From the NCBI GenBank assembly GCA_021234155.1, contig JAJEKV010000035.1, positions 1,674,001 through 1,738,000 of the forward strand: a stretch of DNA of 64,000 nucleotides, in the 5' to 3' direction. The notes under the pieces were generated by a model. That model did not search any database. It saw nothing but the letters and a program-made list of their open reading frames with translations, and was not told the origin of the DNA. The position numbers were made by a program, and so were the translations under genes. How positions within the stretch are numbered: the stretch's first letter is position 1; every line of letters starts with the position of its first letter. Below, piece after piece: positions 33,652-46,619 of this stretch. Source of the DNA: Isoetes taiwanensis. Its lineage: Eukaryota > Streptophyta > Lycopodiopsida > Isoetales > Isoetaceae.

Positions 33652-35499
33652 TGTGGACAAGGAATTCTGTAGAAGCCAGTTGCAAAAGTAAACACTAATT
33701 ATCAGTAATTTCAAAATAATCTGCTGAAAAGGAGAAGTTCAATCATAGTACCTTGTGATCCTGTTCCTTTTAAGAACTCCCTGTGGAAAATCACCTACCA
33801 ATCTGTGGAAACCGCCTGTAGAATCAGTTACTCATCAAAGATAATAGACCGAAAAGGAAAAGCAGGATAGTAAACATACAAATCGGCCACCACAAAATGC
33901 AGCATAAACCAACAGAAGATCGTCATTATATGCAAAGAAAACCAGTTTAGCAAGTTCGTTTGGCACCATAATTCCAGATCTAATCTCTTGAATCCCTGGG
34001 TTAGATCCGCAAACAGTTTCGCGGGGAATGCTTCTCCACGTGGCGAAACGTGAGCATTCTGCAAAAATATTTTCTGTTACGGCCAGCCAATATTGGCCGA
34101 CCCTTAAAAATGCCAAAGGCACCGCCACGTTGGCATAAATATTTTAAGTGCCGGGTGCGTCGAACATATTGTTGCGGACGATTTTATGGCTTGTAAGTTT
34201 TTTAGTGGCTATAACAATAAAATTAAAATTTAATTGCCCTAGTGGAATATCACCCTTAATGCACGTAAGAATAATAGTGGCAGCTAATTTAATAGTGTTG
34301 GGCTTGAGAATAGTCTAGAAACAAAAGATAACCACGGTGCATATAGTCGACCCACGAAGATTTGCTCACACTATCTCCTCCCGATTGGGGTTATTAAACA
34401 AAAAAAAAATTTCCCTGAAATTCGGAAGGGTTTCCTATTGCAGCCCGGAAGGGTTTCCATACGAATATTATATTTTTGGGTTTTCAAGACATCCACCGAT
34501 AATTAATGCCTAGAATTAAATTTTTACTGCTCTGATTGAAGAGCTTTTCCCAGAAAATTGGTTCTTACTCTTCTTCCGGTGGTTTTGTTGGCAAATGGCG
34601 ATTGAGTCAGATTGAGGAAGGCCTACACTCGATCGCGATCAAGGAAGCGTTTCATAGAAACACAGGTTATACCATCGTGGAAAGGGACCTAAATCGCAAC
34701 TTTTCCACAATGCTGTTTCCACCTTAAGAAACCGTAGGGCTTTCCGGCGATTTCTCTCTTGCAACTGAGAACATCGTTCCACTCCTTCGACTATGGCATT
34801 GAGAAAACAATTGATGAACAAATGCTCTCTGGTGCCTCTTGTGGTTCAACATCTGGCATGCAGATGCAAGACTCCAAGTTCTTCTTTCTTTCCACGATTT
34901 TTTCCTGCCCCTATTTTTCGTGTTACATTCTGGTTTAGAGCGGCATGCGACCTGTAAAGCAGACTGAGTGCTCCTAGTCTTTGTTTCAATCAAATAAGAG
35001 ACAACAGGCCATCAATCCAGTCTTAGGGCAGCAGAGCAGTAGCAGAAAATTCGTCCACAACGTAGCAGGGCAGCAAATCCGATTCGTCCACATGGTTCTT
35101 AATCGTTTGATTGATATCCACAAAATTCGTCCACAAGGTTCTTAATCGTTTGATTGATATCCAGCAGGTGATTGAGTTGCAACATCGGTGATTGAGCTGC
35201 AGCAAGCTGCATAAAGTGCCCAAGCTTAAAAAACTCTGATGTCAAGGTAATGCCCGTCTATTTCTTGTAGAAGATGTATTTCTTAGTGGGCTAAATTTCA
35301 TTTCAAAAGGATAGAGTAAAGCGCAAGCTCTTGGATTAATGAAACAATGCTTCAAGTCATGTAATTATATTTGAGTAGTACAATAAAATAATCGGATAAT
35401 GCGACAATTGTAGTTGCTTTCGGCCAGGAAGGCCTTAGTGAAGATTATATAGTTGTTATTAATGATGCACCTCAAGGATGTAAGTGAATATTCTCCTAT
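33652..35499. other. Right flank of the Harbinger block; no gene
   Basis: No convincing gene. The right end of the Harbinger element should lie here or a little beyond, but I could not pair terminal inverted repeats. Two copies of the GGAAGGGTTTCC motif occur at 34423-34460. A 43-bp direct repeat beginning ATTCGTCCACA is present twice at 35082-35166. Confidence 0.4.
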
Positions 35500-35860
35500 T
35501 TTGACTTTTGTTTGTCGTCCACATTTCTAGACATCCCAAAGCATGTGGCAAACATTGGAACTACAAAACGGACGGACATATACATTGCCAAATCCCTAAC
35601 CCAAGTCTTGTTACGTGGAATACTATTATTGATATGTATAGAACATGGGAGCTTGCTATACTCATGCAGATTTTTGATGATTGTTAGTTTCGTTATGTCG
35701 TATTATCTGGGGAGATATTATTATAACAGGTTATCTTTGAACATGATGAAGGGTTGTTTGCATTAGGTTGCTTTGAAAAGACATGGAACAATATAAAGCC
35801 AAAGAGAGGTTCATTTTTGGGTGCATTATGTTGGATGGATCTCATTTTAATTGCATGGAC
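35500..35860 (+). pseudogene. Degenerate PPR fragment
   Basis: Broken frames read NPSLVTWNTIIDMYRTWELA, then VIFEHDEGLFALGCFEKTW and NNIKPKRGSFLGAL. This is the PPR pattern VxxWNxxIxxY followed by ALxxFxxMxxxxIxPxxxxFxxxL. Stops and frameshifts interrupt it. No further domains were seen. Confidence 0.6.
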
Positions 35861-37856
35861 TATCTTCTGGCTCGCAAAAGGTGCTTGTAAGAAGCCAAAG
35901 ATTTCCTTCAAGTGTTAGTCAATCCAATTTTTCAATTATTATGTCTCTACATAGTGGGTGTAGATTGCACAAGCTAGAAGTAGGAACTTTTGTTGTTAAA
36001 TGATAATTCAACAAACATTGTAAGACCTTTTTCGAGTAGGCATCTATATCCGTGACTTGGTTTTGTCGTCATCAATGTGATTCTACAACACAATCATTTC
36101 CATGCAACATTACTTTTAATTGTCCGATTGGCGAGTGGCACCTCAAGGTTGAACAACAGAAGCGTTGTTGCAGGTGTAGACATGGCCTCATGTACATCAA
36201 GATAAACATTGAGCTATCTCATATCTTACGTTTTAACAACACTTAGATAAGTGTGAGGTGGAATGTCATCAAATTATAAAAGCATAAAGTAAGTTGGACT
36301 TCTTTCTGAATTATTCTTACTGACCCTCCTTACTCCTTAAATTTGCAGAGAGAGATTCCACAGTCATTGAAGCATGGCTCCATCTCGGACACGCATTAGC
36401 TTGACACGCTTAATGAAGTGGAGTGTTTCATTTTTCCATAATTCAAGATCTGAGGAAAGATCTTTGAATGTAGCCTAGACTCGGCTTTGGTACGAGATCC
36501 ACCCTATTCCTTAGAAGTGGAGTTCTATTCACTTGCTAGACAACATGATTTTGGCAGAACTGATTGGATGGAATCCCCATTGCGATCTCGCTTTCGTTGG
36601 CGATTAATAATGCAACTATATTCCTTGAGTGGAAAAATATTTCCGTCGATATGGATGCTCTTCTTGAACTAAACCTTTATTGTACGAGTTGTTTATACAT
36701 AAAGGCATTTCCACTAAGTTTTTACTTACATTTCTTTACTTTTGCAAAGCAATTGATTAAGGGCCTTCTTACAATACGATTAGCTTTGAATAGTTCTTTG
36801 CACTTGCCAATAATCCAACTCAAAAGCCGGTCCAGGAATTTTTGGGGAACACGTCGAAGTTTTATGTGGTACACAAGATAGAGTTAAAGCAAAATGGAGT
36901 TAAAAGTATAATGGAGTTAGAAGTATAATGGAGTTAGCTTGGAGCCAGTTAGTGGTTCATCCTTTGAAATTAAATTTTAAGATTACCTCTTCCACGAGTT
37001 GCTGTATTGTTGAAAAGTAGCCTTTTCCATGTGCACAAGCCTCAAATTGTGATCCAAAATGTGTGACTTAGTTGAACTTTCTACATAGTTTGTTCTAACA
37101 TACCGTCTTGAAGCTTATTCTGTAAGTAAACATTTTGTAAATGACCATGGCCATATTGGACTTGTCGTACCAGGTTTATATATGGTTTGCAGATTTCTTT
37201 TGTTTATCTGGGCATGTTTGATTTGCAAATTTCTTCTGTTTATCTGGGCATGTTCACCAACTTCCTGATGCAAAGGTTAAGGTTGGGAGCACTTCAACAA
37301 GGTCAAATGTTTGTTTCTTTTGATATGCATGGGGTTTCTTTTCTTTCAAATAGTAGCTCAAAATTTGACGCTCAAGTTTATAACCTAATGATCATTTTAT
37401 TATGATCTCCAAGTTTCAAGGTTTAGGGGATGCATTAGAGAAGTTGCAATTAAACAACGCAACATTGAAGGTCCGATAAGTTTGTAGTATGATTGTTAGG
37501 TATTCAGTTAAGAGCAGGGCATAACAAGTGGGATCTAACATTGTACTGTATATGTTATAAGTTGTAGTAGATGCACAGAAAAGCTGCAATCTTTAAGCTG
37601 CTAGGTCCTAATGTTTTATGGTGACAACGTGCATTGGTTCAAATCCACTACAAAGGAACAATCTCTTTGCTTTTTTCTAGAGATTGAGAAATACTATTAG
37701 ATTGAAAGATTGAAATACTATTAGATTGAAAGAGATTGAAATACTATCAGATTGGCTCAATTACAGTCATTCAAGTGTCCGTAAGCCCAATATTCAAGGC
37801 ATCAGTTTTTGCGACTCAAGATTTCTAGAGTTGTATAGCCTTTGCAGTGGCTTTTA
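35861..37856. other. No gene; small tandem duplications
   Basis: Nothing recognisable is encoded. Tandem duplications include ATGGAGTTA repeats (36890-36945), TTTATCTGGGCATGTT (37190-37252) and AAATACTATTAGATTGAAAG (37690-37750). Confidence 0.4.
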
Positions 37857-38236
37857 TGTATCTCGTGGCTTTTGTGTTTGGCGAACATACCCCGCAGGAA
37901 AATTAGGATCTGCTTGAAGGACATCTTGAACAGAGGGATGGACGGAATTTTGGACACAATGCACCATCAAATAATATGAAGCTTCGTTAAAAATGTAGCC
38001 CTCAGCAGAGGCGATAACAGGAATAGAAGGAAACCGTTGAATGTAACGTTCCTCTTCCAAGGGATCATACTCCACATTTGGTCTTGCATTGTCTTCATCT
38101 TGTATATCCTCAAAACTTGCAGCATTGTCAATATTTTCAAAAGCAAAATCACTTACAGTTTCGTCCGAATCATATAGTGATGAATCGGTAGAAGCATCCT
38201 CCTCGCATTCTTCATATGCGTCAAGTTCCGGATCCA
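37854..38236 (-). CDS. Short acidic ORF of unknown function
   Basis: ATG at 38236 opens a 127-codon frame starting MDPELDAYEECEEDASTDSS. It is strongly acidic in the first half (SDETVSDFAFENIDNAA, EDIQDEDNARP) and more ordered in the second (ERYIQRFPSIPVIASAEG, SYYLMVHCVQN, VLQADPNFPAGYV). I recognise no domain. The frame ends just after a possible splice context, so it may be a 5' exon of a longer gene or a transposon ORF. A tandem duplication lies directly upstream (38240-38338). Confidence 0.4.
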
Positions 38237-38239
38237 TAA

Positions 38240-38338
38240 GGAGATGCAATGGCGGAGAGCAAAGCGCAAGAAGCGCCCTTAAAAATTTTGAGATGCAATG
38301 GCGGAGAGCAAAACGCAAGAAGCGCCCTTAAAATTTTT
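38240..38338. repeat. Tandem duplication of about 50 bp
   Basis: A block containing GAGATGCAATGGCGGAGAGC and CGCAAGAAGCGCCCTTAAAA is present twice with few differences (about 38240-38287 and 38290-38338), directly upstream of the acidic ORF. Confidence 0.85.
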
Positions 38339-38344
38339 TTATGA

Positions 38345-38760
38345 AACGTGGAAACCCTTCCTATTTTCCCCCATTTGTGGAAACCCTTCCTATTTTCCCA
38401 TGGGTTTGGAAAATAGGAAGGGTTTCCATTTGAATTAAAATTTAAATTCTTGTGTCGTGCATATTTATGAGCATGCACCATTAATGGCGGCGTGCGTGTT
38501 AGGCGGCGTGCGCCTTAAAAAAAAAAAAAAATGGAAACCCTTCCCATTTTCCGAGGAAACCCTTCCGATTTTCAAATTGAAAACCCTTCAAATTTTCCAT
38601 TAAAACCAGGAGGAAACCCTTCCTATTTTCCAATAGGAAGGGTTTCCATGAAAACCCTTCCCGGTTTTAATGAAAGCCGGAAGGGCCCTTCCTATTTTCC
38701 ATATTTTCCATGGAAAATTGGAAGGGTTTCCGTGGAAAATAGGAAGGGTTTCATGGCAAC
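38345..38760. repeat. Cluster of GGAAACCCTTCC direct and inverted repeats
   Basis: About ten copies of GGAAACCCTTCCTATTTTCC or its reverse complement, in both orientations, with spacing from 0 to about 100 bp. Near-perfect copies lie at 38349-38369, 38379-38399, 38406-38427 (inverted), 38611-38632 and 38728-38752 (inverted). Adjacent opposite copies can form strong hairpins, for example around 38378-38428 and 38610-38648. Two partial copies occur at 34423-34460. This is a second short hairpin repeat family, different in sequence from the TCGACTCGCGAGTCGA family. Confidence 0.85.
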
Positions 38761-41700
38761 CCAAATAGGGAGTACTTAGAACCATCGTTTTAGAACTCGA
38801 GAATGCCAGAACGTCCTTTGAGAAATGGCGGGAGATTTGCAGTAGATGGGCAACCATGCCCTAACTCCAGCGGGATTCTTGCATAAAATACAGCTTTGGC
38901 CAGACAGAGATCTGATATGTCAAATCATATTTTCCCCTTTGCAAGACCGCTTTGATCCGATACACTTTTTTCCCTATTTGGGTTCTGATCAGATTGTCGT
39001 TGTTGCAAAGAAGAAGCTTGGCTATGGCACAACCGACCCAATACAAAATTACCTATAGTGGAGGCAGTCCTTCTCAGTGCCACAATGCAAGAACTTTTCG
39101 CTTTTGCTCACTCTGTTGTCGTCTTTTTATTCTCCACACCAGCATTTACTATGTGTGTTGTCCTGCTGAAGCTGCACCTTAATAGTTTGTTCTTGTGAGT
39201 TGTGCGTTGATTTTTATTATATTCTTTAAGTTTAAGGACTTAGCTTTGAATACAGAAAGAATATCTGGCTCCAGATCGGCATTGTACAACCGATTCAGAT
39301 CGGCACTGTACAATTGATTCAGAGGCGCAACTTTTGCAGATTCTTGAAGAACAAGGACGTCCGTCCCTTGTGATATCTCCCTGTTCTATTATTTTAGAGG
39401 CTTGCTGTATTGTTTAAGTTTTCTGATGATTCAGCAATAAAGCAGACTGCTCCGACGATTCTCTTCATAGCTGAGGGCTGGTTAAGCTTCTGCTAGTTTT
39501 GTTCCAGCTTTTTGCAGGTAGGCGACGATTTCAATTTGGTCTGTAATTTATTTTATTTGTGAAGACCGGCTTAGAGTATACTTTGTTGGCCCTCTCTTCT
39601 AAGGCATTCCTTTGCAAGGATCGCATTTTAGAGTCCCAACTAATCCCTCAGAGCTCGAGGATTCAGCTACAGAGCTTACAAATCAGATATTGCCTTCAAT
39701 TTCCGGCCTTGGCTTCTGTTTTAAAATCGCTTTGGGGATTTCGGGCATTTCATTCACAAGCTTCAGCTAATCTAACTTCAGACACGAATTATTTCATATT
39801 TGCGCTTGAATGTCTTTGCAAAGCAGGGTATTTAGGTCTCAGATCTCTACATTCTGAGATGTTGCCTATTTAGGAAGCATTCCGGCTGTTATCAGGCTCA
39901 GATTTAGCAGCAGAAGTGAGTAGCCCTGTCAGAAATTTGTTTGACGTCAAACATTTTGCCCATGATGGAGGCCTTGTTACAGAATTAAAAAAATCGGTAC
40001 CTATTGATGATCTTGCATTTGACGTACTCTTCTTTGTGTGAGAACATCTTGGTGCAGTCTTCTTTGTATTATCTTGGTGTAGAGAGGTAAGACCATAGTT
40101 AACCCATCCATTTCCTGAATTTGTCTACAAGAACTGACACATCTGCTTTTTTGCTGCAGAATCTTATCTTGGTGGTTTGGGCATCTTCTTCTGGAAGCCC
40201 AAGGTCTTTTATTATGGGTTTGCACTTTGAGCAATGAGCTATCTATTGCTGGCTACAGCAGAGTTAGGCGAACATCACATGTAAGCACGTTGTCTTCTGT
40301 ATGGTCTTTAACCACATGGTGATTTAAAAGATGTATGGTTCGGATGATAAATATGAGTACGATTTGCTTTAGAGAAGTACTAAATTTAAAGAATTATGAC
40401 AAGTTAATGTAGGATTGTTAGGCTAGTCTCTCCTTTTTGCTTTGTTCTATGTTTGGGCTGCTGGGACTTCTTTCTTTTGCCCTTTGTTTTCTAAGCAAAC
40501 TCATGAATAAATAGGATGCCACATTTATGGTCATAGTAGTCAAGTCGCTGGGGTCCTTAAGTTGAGAGATGAAGGAACCATACTGCGGCGTAGCTTTGAA
40601 TTTTGTCACGTGATTATGTGGCAACTTTGAAGCCACATATGACGACTGAAACTGATTTCTAACTTGAATCGTGTTGCATCTCCGTTGAGTTGCAAAGAGT
40701 AGGTATGAAAGGGTTTTTGAGCTGAATTCAGTTTGATAGCTTAAAAAAGATGAAGCAGCCAACGCATTTTTAATTTATCCTTTGATCTCAGAATTTATAG
40801 TGCTGACACTACAGTTCTCATTTTAGAGAATAACATTTTTTGCCAGATATAATCTATACAACTGTCTAGGTCATTGCCTAAAAAGTCTACAGCAGTATAT
40901 GATTTTATTGGCCATTGTAACATATGGTTATAATGGCTTTTTCAGTATAGAGCTTTGTAGGATGCGGTGTAAAGTGTTGAATCATAGAGATCTCCATTTT
41001 TACATCCAATGTTAAGCGCTATGAATGTGAAAGTAAAGGAATTCAACCAAATGCAGGAAAATGGCAGGATTAAAATAGCCAAATGACCATAGATGAGCAC
41101 AGGTTTAGAAGATGTCATGTGGAGTTGCAGCAATTCTACTGTGTATTTTGTGAGCTGGTGGATAAAATTAGAATGTTGCCATGCTTCTACAAACGTTCTG
41201 TAATCTCAAATGTTTCTTGCATGTGTGACTTAATTTGCTGAAAAGCACTCATGCCAAGTGCTCCTTATGAAATCCTGAGGCTGTCCCATGCAAAGTTTGT
41301 TTTTGAAGGTTTTTCTTTAAAAGGTTCTCTTAAAGGTCTAATTGCCAAAGGCCAGCCTTTGCTGGCTGAAAAACAATCACAGCTCAAACAATAGACATGC
41401 AAGCTATTGGGTGCTTAAACTTCTATATAATTAGCCGAAACTGTTGCTTATAGCCTTTTGCGACCAATCTTGCTTTGGATTTGGTAGATATCTGACTAGA
41501 TTTTCTGTTAGTCATGTGTTATTATCAATTGACACGACGAGGACTTTACATTTCGGCATTGTTTCATGGTGAAAGGAATGCTTTTGGTTGTAATAATTAG
41601 TGGTTATAGATAGTGCAGTAACTCTGGCATCTATGTTCTTCAGCTATGACATAATGGCGGAATCTAGCTATTTAAGCTCATTATGAGTCTAGTTAATACT

Positions 41701-43386
41701 TCTGTTGTAAACATGAAGAGTTAATTGGAGTTGACAGCCCTAGGTAATCATTTCATATTAGCTATTTCCATTAGGGATTCCAATGTAGATCATTTTTGCT
41801 AGAAAAATGCTTTAGAGAGAAAAATTTGGTAGTTTAAGACAAGGTGTTATTTGTATGGTTGATATGGATTCTGGTGGGGCCAACTTCCGTTTTACTCTTA
41901 TTATTTAGGCCCAGGGGCAGTCCTATGTGATGGTTTGTCATGATATGTTCTTCACCTTATCATTGATTTAAATGTTTCCAGGATGAGGAGGAAGCAGGAC
42001 ATCATTTGTCGAGATTATTGTTTGTCTCTACGTGTGGTTCAACAATTCTTATTTCCATTTAATGTTTCTGTTCAGATTTTTCCCCCGGTATGTATAGTTG
42101 TATTTAAATTTGTTCTAGTTTGCAGAATTCATTTATCAAGTACCTAGAATGGTGTTGCAAAAATTTAGCACTTGTGAGAGCAAAGAATGCAACGATGATT
42201 CTCGTAGCTGGAGCATACGTGAAGGCGCTTACTCTTCTAGAAATACGACCTTCTGGCTTCTCCCAGTTATCATGACTTTAATAAATTTATAAAAGTAGAT
42301 GAGTAACTGGGAAATAAAGTTATATAAATCTGTTTTGAAAACTGATCCTCCCCTTCTTTGGCCCCCTGATTGGTCATACACTGTGTATCTTGTTTGTCTG
42401 TACATGACAGGCATGTAAATTGCAGATTTAGCTTTAATGACTATATTTGTGCAAGAGTCTGGTGTTCTATTGTTGAGATGTTTAAACGCATTTCACATGA
42501 AAACATGGGAATTTGTTCTTTGCCTATTTCTCCCAAGTTCAGTGAAATGGTTGAATAATGCTTAGGCCTAACAATAAATAATGGTGTGACTCCAGATAAT
42601 ATAGAAATGCTCAATACTTGAAAGATTAGAACTATTTGGAAGTCACCATGATGGCTAAGCATGACCTATGGATTTGTATTGTAGCTTGAGCGTGACAATA
42701 TAATGCTCCGATTCTCTCAAATAGCTTGAGCTGCAATAAAATGTCATGCAAAAGAGGGATCTAACTTAAGCATAAACAATAATTTCATTTGCAAGCTTAA
42801 AACACAACTCATTGGCTATTGTGAAGGCAAGATTTTTGCAGTGTCTTTGTTCTTACTTTAGAGGCAATATGGTTACTTTATGCTTATTATGTTCTTACTT
42901 TAGGGGCAACATGGTTACTTTATGCTTGCATGTGCATGCCAAAACCTCACTGGTGTTGGCACTTTGGAAGGCGGTTGTCTGCCAATGAAGTTTGGGCTTT
43001 GTTCTAAAGCTTCTCATTCATTATGTCTGGTGTAGACAAAACATTAGGCAAGGGATTTGCAAAAGTTGCTAGTCAAACTCAAAGTTGTTTATTTCTAAGA
43101 CAATGATTGCCCAATTTTTTCGAGATAAACGTTTATGCATTTGCTAAAATATTGGTTGTGACATCAATGTTGGAGCATGCCTTATTTTTCCTTGAAAGGC
43201 ACTGTCAACCTTAAGTTACTTTCTACTGAACCTTCATTCACTTTTTGTTGTTGAAGAATTCCACGTTTATTATTTCGTTCGATATATTTGTACATTGTGT
43301 AAGTGTAGTGTAACACACCACATGAAAGATATTCCTTACAGACTTCAGACTTCGACAATGCCAAAGTCTTATACCCATTTTGTTTT
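38761..43386. other. Long gene-poor interval
   Basis: No gene or element can be supported over 4.6 kb. Open stretches at 39559-39870 (plus) and 40418-40760 (minus) show no domain. A hairpin-forming GCCAGCCTTTGCTGGC lies near 41352, and a 42-bp tandem duplication containing GGTTACTTTATGCTT lies at about 42852-42935. Confidence 0.35.
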
Positions 43387-43700
43387 AGCAAAAATTACTA
43401 AAGTGTCCCTACATTTCTCAAAAATTACCAAATTGCTCCTCGAATGAAGGGTATTTTAGTAATATGGTAATATACTTTTTGTGGCTCATCAAATACAAAA
43501 GTTGTCTTCACAATAGTTGTAGATCATGATAAGATCGTTGTGGACTGCTGCTGGACAGATCTCACTGTCATCTTTAAGTTTTGTGAAAACCACTTTCATG
43601 TTTGATCAATCACAAATAAGTTATTATCATTTTAGCTAAACACCTCATTTTAAGGGTATCTTGGTAATTTTTGCAAGATATAGGAGAATTTTCGTGATTT
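43387..43700. mobile_element. MITE-like element with imperfect inverted ends
   Basis: The left end (AAAATTACTAAAGTGTCCC...CAAAAATTACCAAA) and the right end (TTGGTAATTTTTGCAAGA...TTTTCGTGATTTT) are imperfect inverted repeats of about 60 bp. Such AAAATTACC/GGTAATTTT-ended short elements are common in plant genomes. No ORF; the target duplication is unclear. Confidence 0.5.
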
Positions 43701-43849
43701 TCCCTTTATTTTATCCCATTGATAGTACAAAAACTTGTATATAAATATAGATAGATGTTGTATAATTTTCTTGGAATAATTTTTTTTTACGTACACAATT
43801 TGTCAACTCAAGTATGTGTTATTTCTGGTTCTTTTTCTTCTCGCGCTGA

Positions 43850-44060
43850 GTGCAAGAAGTTAATATGGTTTTCTATAAAACACCTTTAGACATTTCTTAT
43901 AAAGGATGCTATGTCAGTACACTATACTCAATGGTATAGTCAGTGAGATATATAGATAATGAGGACGTTTGCTGAGAGCAAGTCAGTCTACTTAAGAAAA
44001 CGAGACATATCTAAAAGTGTTTCATAGAAAACCATATTAACTTCTCGCGTTAGACGCGAT
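43850..44060. repeat. Inverted repeat of about 35 bp with a nearby direct repeat
   Basis: Arms around TTAATATGGTTTTCTATAAA (43860-43893) and TTTCATAGAAAACCATATTA (44008-44040), both flanked by CTTCTCGCG, form a foldback of about 200 bp. A string GATATATAGATAATGAGG (43948-43965) recurs at about 44200-44217 in a longer diverged direct repeat, suggesting a duplicated or nested small element. Confidence 0.6.
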
Positions 44061-44399
44061 TGAACTCCAATTTATTAAAATTCATTTCTTAAGGGAGATT
44101 AGATTTACTGTACATATTACATTTAGTTAATTAATGGCAAAAAAAACTACTACAGAGTACATACAGGTCAGTAACTATACTCATTGATGCCGCAAGTGAT
44201 ATATATAGATAATGAGGGTGTTTGCATTGAGAGACAGCTTTGGCATTTCAAGCTATAGACAAAATATAACAAATGAACAATACCAAAGAAGTTGGGATGT
44301 CACTTCAAATCAAGTTCTTGCCTGGATGTAACGATGTTTTATTCAACAAGGAAAAACCATGGCAGTTACAAAAGCAGAGGAGCATTCTTTCACCAACCA

Positions 44400-45065
44400 G
44401 GCTCATCATGAGCAGGTGGCACGGTCACTCTCTTAACTTCATAAACACCATACTCTGAAACCCACACAAGGTGGATGACAACCTTACATGTATCAGGATA
44501 AGTTCTAGCAGAGGCTATTGCAACTTCCTGCAGCCAAGAATCAAGTTCCAAGCCCCTCTACAGGCATCTATAAATTTCAGAATAATTCATGGAGCAAATG
44601 ATGGAATCCACATATTCTAGAGCCGGTGGCAAGGTAGATCGGCAATTACAATTAGAACAGGTTGTGATCGGATTGCGGGACATGAATGCACTGCCACTGA
44701 GAGGAACTCATATTTACAGCATGAGCAATACAGTAGCAGCATTATTGTGTAGACATACGAGTATGCATGTGAGTAGCACATGTAAAAGTGACACGTGAAA
44801 TATGCGAGCAACAGTGCTACAGTAAACTTTCAGTACATACGTCTTTGAGTAATGTTGTTGGCCAAGCCAAGAAACTCCCTACTGATTCTCCAAGTGTTTC
44901 TGCTCCTGCATGTGGTCTTTGTAATGGATGAGTGGCAGCAAAGCAGTCTGTCAATATAATTCTAATATAGTCATGTCCCAAGGGCACTACATGGCATGAT
45001 GTAGTTGGTGCCATGTTATCAACAATGCCCTTGCCAATTACATCTTTCATGTTTTCTGCTAACAT
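44400..45065 (-). pseudogene. CACTA-type transposon fragment (DUF8039-like)
   Basis: On the minus strand 45065-44860 encodes MAPTTSCHVVPLGHDYIRII, then HPLQRPHAGAETLGESVGSF and LAWPTTLLKDV. The pattern GxxYxRV...VGEAVGSFLAWP is that of the DUF8039-type domain found in plant En/Spm (CACTA) elements with Tnp2 or Ulp1-like ORFs. Further along the same strand (about 44530-44410) ARTYPDTCKVVIHLVWVSE follows in another frame. No transposase core remains. Confidence 0.55.
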
Positions 45066-46619
45066 GGAATTTCATTCTCCCGCTTGATTGCTCATTTCCT
45101 CGACCTGCAAAGCTTTGTTAATTATGTTGCACTAGTCATGGCGCCTCAATTCACTCACTTGGCAGCCTGATCCAGCACTTCAGCAAGCTTCCTTCTTGGC
45201 GACATCCCAAATTCAAATTAAAACATTGTAATGAAAACACAGTTCTTGCGTTTCTCTAGGCGCATGAGAGAAACACAAATTCCATGATCTAATGCATAGC
45301 CAAGAATGCTATAAAAATGGCGAGCATTTTAAAATAGACAGTTAGTACAAGCCAATGATTGAAAAGCAGTTGGGGAAAAAAATATTCGCGGGCGGGCTAA
45401 AAGTTTTTAAATTTCAAATTGTTGGCGGGATTAATATTCTTATTTTCTTAAAAAGTAATAAGGGTACCGTACGGTTTTAATGGGAGCGTCTATTCATTAA
45501 ATTTTGTACGACCTGTATAATAATCACGAGTTTTCTAATTTCAATCAATTTGGATCTCATTTTTTCATTCCTAATTTTTTCCGCGGCGTTTTGCTTCGAG
45601 TGCCTTACTTTCCGACGTCTTTGTGTAGAGCGATCTCTCAATCGAGCAAAATTTCTCGAGCGCTACCTGCACTTCGAGGTATCCTACTTCATTTCCGGCC
45701 TGTTTACAAAAATTCCGGCTCGATTTGGCTTATCTTGGTAATAAGCTCAGGGATGACTTTAAGGCACGAAATTTCGTTAACTTGCGATTTTTTACAAAAT
45801 TGAAAAAATGGCCACGGATGTTTAGTAGGCCACGTAAGCCCATGAAAAATAAAAAATCGTCAAGATTTTATGGGTGGACTTTCCCGCTCTTGCCACCGTC
45901 GCCAGAGATACGAACACCAAGATATGCTGTTATTGCCTTAGGAGTGATAAAATCCATTGATTTTTAACTGGTGCTTCGCCATAGTTATGAACCTGGTAAA
46001 AATAAAAATCCATAAATTCGCCTTACCTTTTTGTACATGTCGATTTATATGCAGATTTTGGACTTTAGAGGAGCCATCACAGAATTTAGGTCGGGAAAGC
46101 TTTTACCGTGAAGCATCTCAGAGGATTAGGTTAGTATTTTGGGCGTTCAATTGATATGTGGTGAGCTTGATTTAATTTTATGTTGTAAACATGGACACCT
46201 ACATTAGATCCGGTCGAAATTGTATGACAAAGGCTGAATTGAGGAATTTACAGAAAAACCAATCAAACTAGTCTACATCAGTCGAAATTGCTTGGCAGAG
46301 GTTAATTTATCTCATATTTATATTCTATTGCTTGCCAGCAGTCATTCATTCTGTAAATTGGTTTGAGACACATTGCCATTAGAATTACGAATACAAGATA
46401 GGAATATATAAACAATAAAATTATAGAGTTCTATGAAGGGCTGGTGACAAGTATTTGCGCAGCAGAATAGATGCCATGGATATTTATCTGAGATATGCAC
46501 AGGCTTTGAGAATGCATACAAAACTCGCTATATTTGAAGTGATGCCTTCATGCTAAGTTCTTCATGAGCGACAAAGATCTTTTACACACAGTTTGGGCCA
46601 GTTTGAAACAATAATTTAA
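45066..46619. other. No gene supported
   Basis: Open stretches at 45504-45803 and 45725-45967 on the plus strand show no recognisable domain. Composition is ordinary intergenic. Confidence 0.35.

Noticed and set aside
37630-37665. GGTTCAAATCC string as a tRNA T-arm
   Set aside because: The flanking bases do not form the T stem, and no acceptor, D or anticodon arm fits.
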